From an uncultured Armatimonadota bacterium (lineage in GTDB: Bacteria; Armatimonadota; UBA5829; DTJY01): a stretch of DNA of 18,643 nt. The stretch lies in assembly GCA_937875395.1 (NCBI GenBank), contig CALNCU010000015.1, positions 1-18,643 of the forward strand, given 5' to 3'. A program made the position numbers and the translations under genes. Numbering within the stretch: the first letter of the stretch is position 1; each line of letters starts with the position of its first letter. Of this stretch, positions 1 through 6,751 are shown piece after piece. The notes beneath the pieces are model-generated. The model was given only the letters and a program-made list of their open reading frames with translations. It was not told where the DNA came from and did no database searches.

Positions 1-194
1 TTTACAGAGGTAAGGTGAATTCTGGGAGAATCTGCCTCTGCAGATATGAGCAGGCCATGGTTCCCTCCTCCATGCCGGATGGTCAGAACCATATCAAGCG
101 GAGACGGCTGGTGTATGCCGTCCACCCTGCCGCCTTTAATTCTGCTATTTAACTCTGCCGCAACTGCAGATAGGATTATGCTGTCAAAATTCAT
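1..194 (-). CDS. rqcH: RqcH/NFACT family protein, N-terminal fragment (runs off the left edge)
   Basis: An open frame starts at the ATG on the minus strand (194) and continues to base 1 without a stop, giving 64 codons. The translation begins MNFDSIILSAVAAELNSRI and includes GGRVDGIHQPSPLDMVLTIR and SPRIHLT. This is the conserved beginning of the NFACT-N domain (older name: fibronectin-binding protein A-like, FbpA). Family members act in ribosome-associated quality control: RqcH/Rqc2 binds obstructed 50S subunits carrying peptidyl-tRNA and recruits tRNA-Ala to add C-terminal alanine tails. Only about a tenth of the usual 550-600 residues is present, so the C-terminal domains cannot be checked. 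The start is supported by the match to the family N-terminus and by a good promoter 25 bases upstream. No strong Shine-Dalgarno is visible; the leader reads taactaaaag before ATG. Confidence 0.88.
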   Translation of the reverse strand, partial: MNFDSIILSAVAAELNSRIKGGRVDGIHQPSPLDMVLTIRHGGGNHGLLISAEADSPRIHLTSV

Positions 195-218
195 CTTTTA
201 GTTATCTCGAGCGTTCTA

Positions 219-248
219 ATTATAGGCCAAAAAAATTTTAGCGGTCAA
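219..248 (-). promoter_or_regulatory. Sigma-70 type promoter for rqcH
   Basis: Read on the minus strand, a -35 box TTGACC (248-243) and a -10 box TATAAT (224-219) are separated by 18 bases. The -10 is perfect and the -35 matches 5 of 6. The expected transcription start is near 212, giving a short leader before the rqcH ATG at 194. Confidence 0.8.
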
Positions 249-263
249 CCGTGCAACGCCCGC

Positions 264-303
264 GGCGCCTCCGGCTCTGCGCCCCCTTAATTTGGTGGAG
301 TAT
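264..303 (-). repeat. Intergenic direct repeat, copy A
   Basis: This stretch directly after the hydrolase stop matches 2529-2571 in the same orientation. The strongest block is a 17-mer (287-303 versus 2555-2571) identical at 16 of 17 positions, followed on the minus strand by a GC-rich block containing CGCAGAGC in both copies. A four-base insertion (TTAA) and a 2-base gap separate the copies. Neither lies in a gene, except that base 303 is the last base of the hydrolase stop codon. Confidence 0.75.
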
Positions 304-2297
304 TAGTCTAGAGCAGTGCCCGTTACTTTAAAGATATCTCCCGGATTGCCGGCAACTTCTATCAGACTGCCGGCAGGGGCAAAGATGTTGCCGCTGTTTA
401 TTACGCTATCGTAAAGCACATCTTCCGGGCCAAATACGATGATACGGCCTTTGGGAGGCACTTCAAACTGCAGGATAGAGTCAAACCCCGCCTTCAGCCA
501 TTCATTATAGCCTTCATGGCCGATGGCCCGGATATTGATGCCGGCGCTCAGCGGCATGGCAAGCTCGACAGGCATATAGACTGCGCCGGACAGCCAGGCC
601 CAGGTGGCGCCGTCTCTCTTAAACAATCTAAGCTCGGTGATATCCCGCAGCGATTTTGCCGGCATACTGGCAAAGACGGGGGTCTTTATGATTTTCAGCC
701 CGTCGAAATCCACATAGCCGGGCAAGTCGGCGATCTGGCTGGAGGTGATCACATGAGTGGGACTGACCATTGTTTCTTCAGTGGCTTTGACATTCCGCCG
801 CAGCCATTGTTTGCCAGCCATTGGGACTGCCGGTTGGAGCGGCCGGCCTACGGGCTGGATTTTTTCGGCCATAATAGTATCCAAATTGAAGGAATACTGT
901 ATGATATAGCGGGTTCCGTCCACGGTGGTGAAGTAATACTTCGCAGGGCCGTTATGAAAATAGCCGTCGTTGTACACTGCGGAGAGCAGGATAGATTCCT
1001 CACCGCCTTCCACATTGTACATAGTCAGCTTGCCTTTTTCACCGTCTAGGGCAATCCGCAGGGTATCCGTGCTTTTGCAGTAGTAGCCTTCGTAGGCCAT
1101 AAGGTCAACGGGAATGGGCTGCACCTTGACCGGCGCTTTGATGACTTTTTCTTCCTTGGCGATGAGACCTTTTTCCGTCAGATAGGCCGATAGAATGGTA
1201 AAGGCGATCTTCATTGCGTTGCTGCGCTGGCCGGTGGCGATGACAGCCACCGAAATCCGCTTTGACGGCAGGGTATAGATCATAGCGGTATAATGACTGG
1301 TGCCGCCGCTTTTAGCAAAAACACGGAGATCTTTTTCAGGAAAAGCTGCTAGGTCGGCGTAATCCCAGCCAAGGCCAAAGGGCATACCGGCCCTCCGTAG
1401 CTTGCCCTGAAATTCACTGGGTTGCATTTTCAGCATCTCCGCCCTGGACTTGGCCGAGAGAATAGCCGGCCTTCCAGCAAAGGAATCGGCAAATTTACAC
1501 AGGTCTTCCGCTGTAGATGATAATCCGCCGGAGCCTATCAGCGATACTACTTCCAGCGGTTCGCTTTTGCCATCAGGCCGGTAAAATTTTGCCAGGGTTA
1601 TCCCTTGCGGGAGACGGCCGACACCAAGACCGGTACGGTTCATGCCTAGCGGTTTGAATATCCGCTCGGTCAGAAAATTACCATAGCTTTTACCTGAGAC
1701 TCTGGCCACAATCATTTCCGCCAGCGTAAAGCCGTCGTTGCAGTAGATGGATAATTCTCCCGGACGGTGCTTCAGGGTGGACTGTAACAGTGAAGCCAGG
1801 AGTTCCGTATAAATATTCCGGTTATATTCGTAGCCGAAGTTGTTCCAGATGGTAGTCCCCGGTAGACCTGATGAGTGGTTGAGAAGCATTCTTACGGTAA
1901 TATCTTTATACCGCTCATCCGCCATGGTGAATTCGGGGATATAGGTGGTTACCGGCTTATCCAAAGCGACCTTTCCCTCGTCCACCAGCAGCATGATAGA
2001 GGTTGCTACGAATACCTTGCTGACAGACCCAATATTAAAGACTGTGTCCTTGCCTGCCCGGATACTTTGCTCCCGGTCCGCCATGCCTATCCCTTCGGCA
2101 TACACTAATTTGCCGCTATCCATCACGGCGACGGTGGCACTGCCCGCCGTCCCGGCGGTGATACCCTTCCAAATTTCTGTGCGGGCGGTGATTTTTGTAT
2201 CCTCAAAAGCTTTTTCTGCGGGACTGCATACCGCCACTGGAAGGTTTGCAAGAAGCAACAATATCAAAAGATATACTGTTTTCAAATATTTAGCCAT
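303..2297 (-). CDS. Secreted serine hydrolase, beta-lactamase class C/PBP-like, with C-terminal extension
   Basis: Residues 1-24 form a signal peptide: a Lys-containing start, then a Leu/Ile-rich core. Cys24 is preceded by V-A-V, a poor lipobox, so simple export is more likely than lipidation. Residues about 35-365 are a serine beta-lactamase/transpeptidase-like domain with all three active-site elements: SVSK (Ser91, Lys94), Y185-C-N187, and K329-S-G. The MLLNHSSGLPG block (137-147) is typical of this family (Pfam Beta-lactamase; EstB, AmpC and D-aminopeptidase relatives). The likely role is hydrolysis of an ester or peptide in the cell envelope; the substrate cannot be told. Residues about 395-664 form an extra, apparently beta-rich region that I do not recognise. 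The start has a perfect AGGAGG 6 bases upstream. Ile codons in the first ~145 residues are mostly ATC/ATT (8 of 10), whereas neighbours favour ATA. It lies between the two copies of a direct repeat. No convincing promoter is visible. Confidence 0.9.
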   Translation of the reverse strand: MAKYLKTVYLLILLLLANLPVAVCSPAEKAFEDTKITARTEIWKGITAGTAGSATVAVMDSGKLVYAEGIGMADREQSIRAGKDTVFNIGSVSKVFVATSIMLLVDEGKVALDKPVTTYIPEFTMADERYKDITVRMLLNHSSGLPGTTIWNNFGYEYNRNIYTELLASLLQSTLKHRPGELSIYCNDGFTLAEMIVARVSGKSYGNFLTERIFKPLGMNRTGLGVGRLPQGITLAKFYRPDGKSEPLEVVSLIGSGGLSSTAEDLCKFADSFAGRPAILSAKSRAEMLKMQPSEFQGKLRRAGMPFGLGWDYADLAAFPEKDLRVFAKSGGTSHYTAMIYTLPSKRISVAVIATGQRSNAMKIAFTILSAYLTEKGLIAKEEKVIKAPVKVQPIPVDLMAYEGYYCKSTDTLRIALDGEKGKLTMYNVEGGEESILLSAVYNDGYFHNGPAKYYFTTVDGTRYIIQYSFNLDTIMAEKIQPVGRPLQPAVPMAGKQWLRRNVKATEETMVSPTHVITSSQIADLPGYVDFDGLKIIKTPVFASMPAKSLRDITELRLFKRDGATWAWLSGAVYMPVELAMPLSAGINIRAIGHEGYNEWLKAGFDSILQFEVPPKGRIIVFGPEDVLYDSVINSGNIFAPAGSLIEVAGNPGDIFKVTGTALD

Positions 2298-2362
2298 GAC
2301 TTACCTCCTGAGAGCATATTGGTCTGTTACAACACCTTGTTTTGAAAACATTCATTTTCCAG

Positions 2363-2398
2363 TGGCGTATTTCCTGCTTAAATACAGGAAATACGCCA
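2363..2398. repeat. 14-bp perfect inverted repeat (hairpin), terminator-shaped on the + strand
   Basis: The arms 2363-2376 (TGGCGTATTTCCTG) and 2385-2398 pair perfectly around an 8-base loop. On the + strand the stem is followed by TTTTT (2399-2403), the shape of an intrinsic terminator, but no + strand gene precedes it. On the minus strand the hairpin would sit in the leader of the serine hydrolase, about 65 bases before its ATG and without a U-run after it. Confidence 0.85.
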
Positions 2399-2412
2399 TT
2401 TTTGTATAAGGC

Positions 2413-2451
2413 AAAAAACCCCTCTGTATACCGACAGCATATAGAGGGGTT
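2413..2451 (-). terminator. Intrinsic terminator after kef
   Basis: On the minus strand, AACCCCTCT (2451-2443 in complement) pairs with AGAGGGGTT (complement of 2425-2417). The loop is 17 bases, partly pairable (ATAT/GTAT). The stem runs straight into a six-base T tract (2418-2413). It lies 150 bases past the kef stop codon and before the hydrolase, separating the two minus-strand genes. Confidence 0.85.
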
Positions 2452-2528
2452 AAGCCTCGCATTGCTCAAAGATTGAGGTCTTCGTTGGGATTGTAAGGGA
2501 TAGTTCCGGTACCATATATAGAAGCACC

Positions 2529-2571
2529 GGCGCTTCGCTCTGCGACCCCATTAATTAATTTGGTGAAGTAT
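2529..2571 (-). repeat. Intergenic direct repeat, copy B
   Basis: This is the second copy of the repeat at 264-303, in the same orientation. On the minus strand both read ATACT(C/T)CACCAAATTAA, then a G-run, then CGCAGAGC and a GC-rich end. This copy has an extra TTAA. It begins 30 bases downstream of the kef stop, much as copy A follows the hydrolase stop. The stretch 2452-2528 between repeat B and the terminator holds no gene I can support. Confidence 0.75.
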
Positions 2572-2600
2572 GTGTTTGCGCAGTATGAATTTTGTTGGAT

Positions 2601-4976
2601 TTAATCCCCTGCCGCAAGTTTTTCTGCAGCGTCTACCTGGTCTGACGTGCCCATGACTATAAGTTCATCGCCGGGCCGGATTAATGTTTGCGGAGACGGA
2701 TTTGTCATCTTCTTTCCTGTCTGCTGTCCTATGGCAAGGACTAAAACTCCGGTAGATTCCCGTATTCCGCTCTCCTGGATTGTTCTGCCCGCAAACTTTG
2801 AGTTTTCTGATATCAGGATGTCGCCTATCTCTGTAGCGCTGTAATCGTACCGGGAGACCAGCTCAAGGAACTCCACGGTGCGGGGGGAGAGCATAGCCGC
2901 CGCCATGCGGTGTCCGCCCAGAACGTACGGAGAGATTACTTTGTTTGCCCCGGCCCGCCTAAGCTTGTCCTCATTCTCTTGCAGAATGGATCTTGCCACA
3001 ATAAACAGATTTGGGTTCAGCCCGCGGGCGGTGAGGACTATGAACACGTTCTCTTCATCTGTAGGGTTAACTGCTATCAGGCCCTTTGCCCGCTCAATTC
3101 CGGCGGCCTTAAGAATCTTGTCTTCGCTTGCCTGGCCTTCTATAAACGGTATATTAAGTTCTTTCAGCTTGGGGGTCTGTTCCGGGTTGATCTCTATTAC
3201 TACAAACGGCACATTCTGCTGCTGAAAATCTTTTGCTATCTGCTGGCCCATACGCCCAAAGCCGCAGACTATAAAGTGATCATGTATGCCGGCAATTACC
3301 TGGTTCATTTTTTTCCTTCTTTCCTGTTCATCTATTTCTGTTATTATATCCACAGCCTGCGACGCTGCGTCCGATAGGGGAGAGAAGATAACATCTGCGC
3401 CGCACTCTTTAAGCTTTTCTGCATCTTCTGCAGAGTGCGCGGTCACTGCTATGCTTCCCCTGAAAACGTAGCTCTGGAGCGCCCGGATAAGCGATATGTT
3501 AATTTGGCGGTCGGGGAGGGAGCTTATTACCCACCTTGCATTTGCCAGGGGGAGCATGGCCGGAAACTCCGGGTCTTCTGCATCCCCAAACCATGCAGTG
3601 CCGCCCCGGCGGTTCCATGTCTTTACCGCCTCCGGGTCAAAATCAACGCCAAACACGCTGTGCCCCTGTTTTAAAAGATGCTCTCCTATCCCGGTGCCGT
3701 AACGCCCAAGACCAAAAAGTATGGTATCCGGTTGAAATGCCGGCATGCTGTTAAGGGATTGTTCCCTGTGACGAACCCTTCTTTCAAAAATCCCCAGATA
3801 CGGTGAAAACCATTCATATATTTCTTCGGAATACTGAATCAGGTATGCCGAAGCCCCTATGGTAACCAGCCCCACCAGGGTTATTAATCCAACTGTATCG
3901 GCGCCTATATGGCCAAGCTTTAATCCCAGCGCCACAAGTATTAGTGAGAATTCGCTTATCTGCGCCAGCATTAGGCCGGTCAGGAAACCTGTACGCTTGC
4001 GGTACCCAAGCAAACCCATTACAATCATAACTATCAGAGGCTTTACAACCAGCACAAAGAGGGAGATCAGAACAGATATCCATATCTGCTTCCCCAAAAG
4101 CGCCAGGTTCAGCCCCATGCCCAGATCAATAAAGAAGAAGAGCAGCAAAAAGTCTCTAAGGCTGACCAGGCGCGCCCCTATAATCTCCCGGTACTGCGTG
4201 GATGCCAGAGATACCCCGGCAAGGAATGCTCCAACCTCTCTGCTTAATCCCAGCGCCTCACTTGCGCTTGATACTGCAAGCGCCCATGCAATGGATGAGA
4301 GTATCAGCAGTTCCGGGAACCGGGCCAGTCCCGGCAGCACCCGCGGCAGCACAAAGTACATAACAAGGCCTATGCCGGCAAGGAGAGATATTCCTTTTAC
4401 GGCTATGAGCAACGCCCGGGGCCCTATGCCGGCGTCCGCCCCTTCGTGCGCAAAGGCGGTTAAAGCTATCATGGCCAGAATTACTACCAGGTCCTGCACA
4501 ATCAGGATGCCTACCACTATTCTTCCGTGCAGGGAATCTGTCTCTCGTTTATCAGAGAGCAGTTTTATGATTATAACGGTGCTTGAGAATGTGAGGGCTA
4601 TTGCCACGTACATGGCGGTGATGGGAGCCATCCCCAGGCCCAGCGCAACCAGATATCCAATCAATGAGGTAATTACAACCTGGCAGAGCCCCAGCACCAG
4701 CGAGACGGGGCCCATGCTTTTTATAAGCCCAAGGTCTAGTTTAAGCCCTACAACAAAGAGCAGCAGAGAGAGCCCTATTGCTGCAAGAAGGCGTATCTCT
4801 TCTGTAGATTTAATCCATTTCAGGCCGGATGGGCCTGCAAGTATGCCTGCAATCATGAATCCTACAAGAAGGGGCTGCCGCAAGCGTGTGGCCGCAAATC
4901 CAATCACGGCGGCCAGCAGCAGTAGAGCCACTACTTCGTTAAAGACATTGGCAAAGTGGATGCCAGAGAGGTCCAT
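2601..4976 (-). CDS. KefB-like CPA2 monovalent cation:H+ antiporter with two RCK domains
   Basis: This inner-membrane transporter is predicted to exchange K+ (or Na+) for H+. Residues about 10-385 form a Na+/H+ exchanger domain with around 12 hydrophobic segments, including the CPA2 pore region with Q161-D162. Two Rossmann-type RCK (TrkA-N) domains follow. The first, from about 417, has GLGRYG (422-427) and an acidic Asp445. The second, from about 567, has GFGRMG (572-577) and Glu595. A TrkA-C domain covers about 705-790 and ends in PGDELIVMGT. At 791 residues it is longer than E. coli KefB/KefC (about 600), because of the second RCK unit and TrkA-C. The two RCK domains suggest gating by a nucleotide bound in the cytoplasm. 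The gene stands alone, with its own promoter and terminator. No clear Shine-Dalgarno precedes the ATG, although the reading start fits the family N-terminus. Ion specificity cannot be read from the sequence. Confidence 0.92.
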   Translation of the reverse strand: MDLSGIHFANVFNEVVALLLLAAVIGFAATRLRQPLLVGFMIAGILAGPSGLKWIKSTEEIRLLAAIGLSLLLFVVGLKLDLGLIKSMGPVSLVLGLCQVVITSLIGYLVALGLGMAPITAMYVAIALTFSSTVIIIKLLSDKRETDSLHGRIVVGILIVQDLVVILAMIALTAFAHEGADAGIGPRALLIAVKGISLLAGIGLVMYFVLPRVLPGLARFPELLILSSIAWALAVSSASEALGLSREVGAFLAGVSLASTQYREIIGARLVSLRDFLLLFFFIDLGMGLNLALLGKQIWISVLISLFVLVVKPLIVMIVMGLLGYRKRTGFLTGLMLAQISEFSLILVALGLKLGHIGADTVGLITLVGLVTIGASAYLIQYSEEIYEWFSPYLGIFERRVRHREQSLNSMPAFQPDTILFGLGRYGTGIGEHLLKQGHSVFGVDFDPEAVKTWNRRGGTAWFGDAEDPEFPAMLPLANARWVISSLPDRQINISLIRALQSYVFRGSIAVTAHSAEDAEKLKECGADVIFSPLSDAASQAVDIITEIDEQERRKKMNQVIAGIHDHFIVCGFGRMGQQIAKDFQQQNVPFVVIEINPEQTPKLKELNIPFIEGQASEDKILKAAGIERAKGLIAVNPTDEENVFIVLTARGLNPNLFIVARSILQENEDKLRRAGANKVISPYVLGGHRMAAAMLSPRTVEFLELVSRYDYSATEIGDILISENSKFAGRTIQESGIRESTGVLVLAIGQQTGKKMTNPSPQTLIRPGDELIVMGTSDQVDAAEKLAAGD

Positions 4977-5067
4977 ACTCAGGAGGCTGGTTTTTAGGAC
5001 GCTTAAAAATTCTATTGTTATTATTAACCTTTCAAAAACTTAATTCTGTTGCACCTGTACAGCTTAT

Positions 5068-5096
5068 ATTATATCAGCTATACAAGTGCATGACAA
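5068..5096 (-). promoter_or_regulatory. Sigma-70 type promoter for the kef gene
   Basis: On the minus strand TTGTCA (5096-5091) and a perfect TATAAT (5073-5068) are spaced by exactly 17 bases. The predicted transcript would carry a leader of about 85 bases, rich in A and T, before the kef ATG at 4976. Confidence 0.85.
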
Positions 5097-5171
5097 TCTT
5101 TATACCTGTTCCGGCCCTTCATTCCTTATGCAATGCCTGTGTTGCACAAGGTGCATCAACCCCCTGGGCTG

Positions 5172-5270
5172 GGCGATACTGAACATAAGGCGCCGCCAAA
5201 GCCTTTGTAATTGAGCACCCCCAAGGCGATACTTCGGCCCACGAGCCGGAGGCGTCGCTGCCGAAGCTTT
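5172..5270. repeat. Two diverged tandem copies of a GC-rich foldable element
   Basis: GGCGATACT occurs at 5172-5180 and again at 5225-5233. Each copy is followed by a related block: GGCGCCGCCAAAGCCTTT at 5189-5206, and GGCGTCGCTGCCGAAGCTTT at 5251-5270. The second copy can form a 7-bp stem between CTTCGGC (5232-5238) and GCCGAAG (5260-5266). Its loop carries GAGCCGGAGGCG, a 12-mer also found, reverse complemented, in intergenic repeat A. This occupies most of the 280-base gap between kef and dinB. A 61-codon minus-strand frame over it looks accidental. Confidence 0.55.
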
Positions 5271-5293
5271 CTTTTGGCGGGACACCGGCAGCC

Positions 5294-5306
5294 TGTTAAC
5301 TTAACA
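5294..5306. repeat. Short perfect palindrome after dinB
   Basis: TGTTAACTTAACA is symmetric about C5300 and lies 13 bases past the dinB stop. It could be a protein-binding site or a weak hairpin. It lacks a T-run, so it is not a standard terminator. Confidence 0.5.
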
Positions 5307-5319
5307 AGGTGCGGCGGTA

Positions 5320-6519
5320 TTATCCTTTAAATGTAATATGGTCGTTTTCTTCTGTGTTTAAGAGTGAGGCGGGTTTTACGCTCATGCTGCCGAATCTGCT
5401 GTTTAAACCATCCACCACCTCTGAAAGAGTCTTTCTTTTTGGGTTGTCAAAGAGCCCGTACTGCATAATCCCTTCTTCCAGGCTTCCTGCCGAAACGCCT
5501 ATAAGACGGATGGGCCTTGGATCTTTCATGGCAATTTCAAGAAGCTCTTGCGCAGTTTTGTATATTGCCAGCCCGTCATCTGTGGCGTTTCCAATTGTTC
5601 GGCTGCGGGTTATCCTCTCAAGGTCGCGGAACCGCAGAGTTATCCCCACATTCTTTGCATAAAGCCCCTGATTTCTCAACCGGTATGCCACCTGTTCAGA
5701 AAGATAACGCAGGGTATGCCTAAGCAGCCCGGGGTCTCTTGTATCCTTCTCCAGAGTGTGCTCGTGGCTTAAGGATTTTGGACGGGGGCGCATGTAGTAA
5801 GGGATTACGGGAGAATCATCCCGCCCGGCGCCCATATCTGCAAGCGCATCTCCCATGGTGCCGAATACCCTTGCAAGAACCCTTCTATCCGCCCGCCCAA
5901 GCGAGCCTGCAGTTGTTATACCCATGGATTTAAGTTTGGCGGCGGTCTTTGCCCCTATCCCGTGCAGCTTGGAGATGGGGAGCGTAGAGAAGAGTTTTGG
6001 TATATCCTGTCTTTTTATCTGGTAGAGCCCGTCCGGCTTTTTTATACCGGCGGCCAGCTTTGCCACCAGTTTGCCGGGGCCTATGCCTATTGTGCAGCTT
6101 AACCTTTCCGCGCTCCGTATCCGCTCTTTAATCATTACGGCTGCGCGTACGGCGCCGCCAAAGCGCTCGGCCGTGCCGGTCATATCCATATAACATTCAT
6201 CTATGGATGATATCTCCAGCATATCCGTAAAGTTTTCGCAGATGGAAAAGATGTTTCTTGAAACACTGCGGTAGAGGCCCGGGTGGGCGGCAACCACCTT
6301 GGCTTGCGGGCAGAGGCGCGCGGCCTGCACATAGGGCATGGCGGAGTGCACCCCAAAGCCCCTGGCCTCATAGCTTGCCGCACAGACTACAGATCGCTGG
6401 CTTGCGCTGCCCACAACTATCACGGGTTTGCCCATAAGATTTGGGTCCTCCCGCTGCTCTATGCTTGCAAAGAAGGCGTCCATATCCAGAAGAAAGATTG
6501 TTCGGTCTGTTGTATCCAT
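5320..6519 (-). CDS. dinB: DNA polymerase IV, Y-family translesion polymerase
   Basis: This is an error-prone polymerase that copies past DNA lesions. The catalytic acidic residues are in DMDAFF (Asp12, Asp14) and SIDE (105-108). The aromatic steric-gate position and the YEARGFGV block (50-57) are present, as is a helix-hairpin-helix at about 184-196 (KLHGIGAKTAAKL). The little-finger domain follows, and QYGLF (353-357) matches the QxxLF beta-clamp binding motif, though 42 residues follow it. The length of 399 residues compares with 351 for E. coli DinB and about 410 for Bacillus PolY. The frame can be extended to a TTG at 6537, but an extended -10 box at 6546-6554 would put the RNA start almost on that codon. 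I therefore choose the ATG at 6519, which gives MDTTDRTIFLLDMDAFF. No recognisable SOS box lies upstream and no terminator is obvious downstream. Confidence 0.95.
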   Translation of the reverse strand: MDTTDRTIFLLDMDAFFASIEQREDPNLMGKPVIVVGSASQRSVVCAASYEARGFGVHSAMPYVQAARLCPQAKVVAAHPGLYRSVSRNIFSICENFTDMLEISSIDECYMDMTGTAERFGGAVRAAVMIKERIRSAERLSCTIGIGPGKLVAKLAAGIKKPDGLYQIKRQDIPKLFSTLPISKLHGIGAKTAAKLKSMGITTAGSLGRADRRVLARVFGTMGDALADMGAGRDDSPVIPYYMRPRPKSLSHEHTLEKDTRDPGLLRHTLRYLSEQVAYRLRNQGLYAKNVGITLRFRDLERITRSRTIGNATDDGLAIYKTAQELLEIAMKDPRPIRLIGVSAGSLEEGIMQYGLFDNPKRKTLSEVVDGLNSRFGSMSVKPASLLNTEENDHITFKG

Positions 6520-6545
6520 AAATGTATCTTTCGTCAAACATAAAC

Positions 6546-6554
6546 ATTATACCA
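6546..6554 (-). promoter_or_regulatory. Extended -10 promoter for dinB
   Basis: The minus strand reads TGGTATAAT, a perfect -10 box with the TGn extension, and no good -35. The predicted start lies near 6539, leaving a leader of about 20 bases before the ATG at 6519, with GAAAG as a weak ribosome binding site. Confidence 0.6.
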
Positions 6555-6588
6555 TTAACCTGCAAAAGCTCCTTATTAGCTTTAACGG

Positions 6589-6621
6589 TTGATTGATATA
6601 TATATTTGGAGTTATTATATA
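6589..6621 (+). promoter_or_regulatory. AT-rich promoter for the oxidoreductase
   Basis: TTGATA (6593-6598) is followed after 17 bases by TATATA (6616-6621). An alternative pair is TTGATT (6589-6594), 18 bases, TATTAT (6613-6618). Either would start an RNA near 6626 and leave a leader of about 125 bases. The promoter is divergent from that of dinB. Confidence 0.5.
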
Positions 6622-6624
6622 TTT

Positions 6625-6751
6625 ATGAAGGAGATAACCGCATGCAGCTCGTATATTGAATTGTGTGATCAGCAGGTCTGGATAAACGAGTGATAATCAG
6701 TCTGGCTTTATCTTAAAATCTGCAACACTTTACCTAACCGGAGGAACCCAA
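6625..6751 (+). promoter_or_regulatory. Leader of the oxidoreductase gene with a tiny ORF
   Basis: A strong AAGGAG (6628-6633) is placed 8 bases before an ATG at 6642, but that frame ends after five codons (MQLVY, TGA at 6657-6659). A second frame from ATG 6625 runs 22 codons to TGA 6691. Two related segments, TGATCAGCAGGTCTGG (6666-6681) and TGATAATCAGTCTGG (6691-6705), follow. I recognise no known riboswitch. The arrangement could be a leader peptide, a relic of a lost gene, or chance. Confidence 0.35.

Noticed and set aside
3859..5043. Long + strand frame (394 codons) opposite the kef gene
   Set aside because: The minus-strand antiporter is unmistakable over the same bases. The + frame gives a Ser/Arg/Pro-rich composition with no motif, a shadow of codon bias.
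5100..5285. 61-codon minus-strand frame between kef and dinB
   Set aside because: It covers the GC-rich repeats, overlaps no known family and has Arg/Pro-rich composition, consistent with an accidental frame.
5294..5306. Palindrome near dinB as an SOS/LexA box
   Set aside because: It lies after the dinB stop rather than at its promoter and does not match the CTGT-N8-ACAG or GAAC-N4-GTTC forms.
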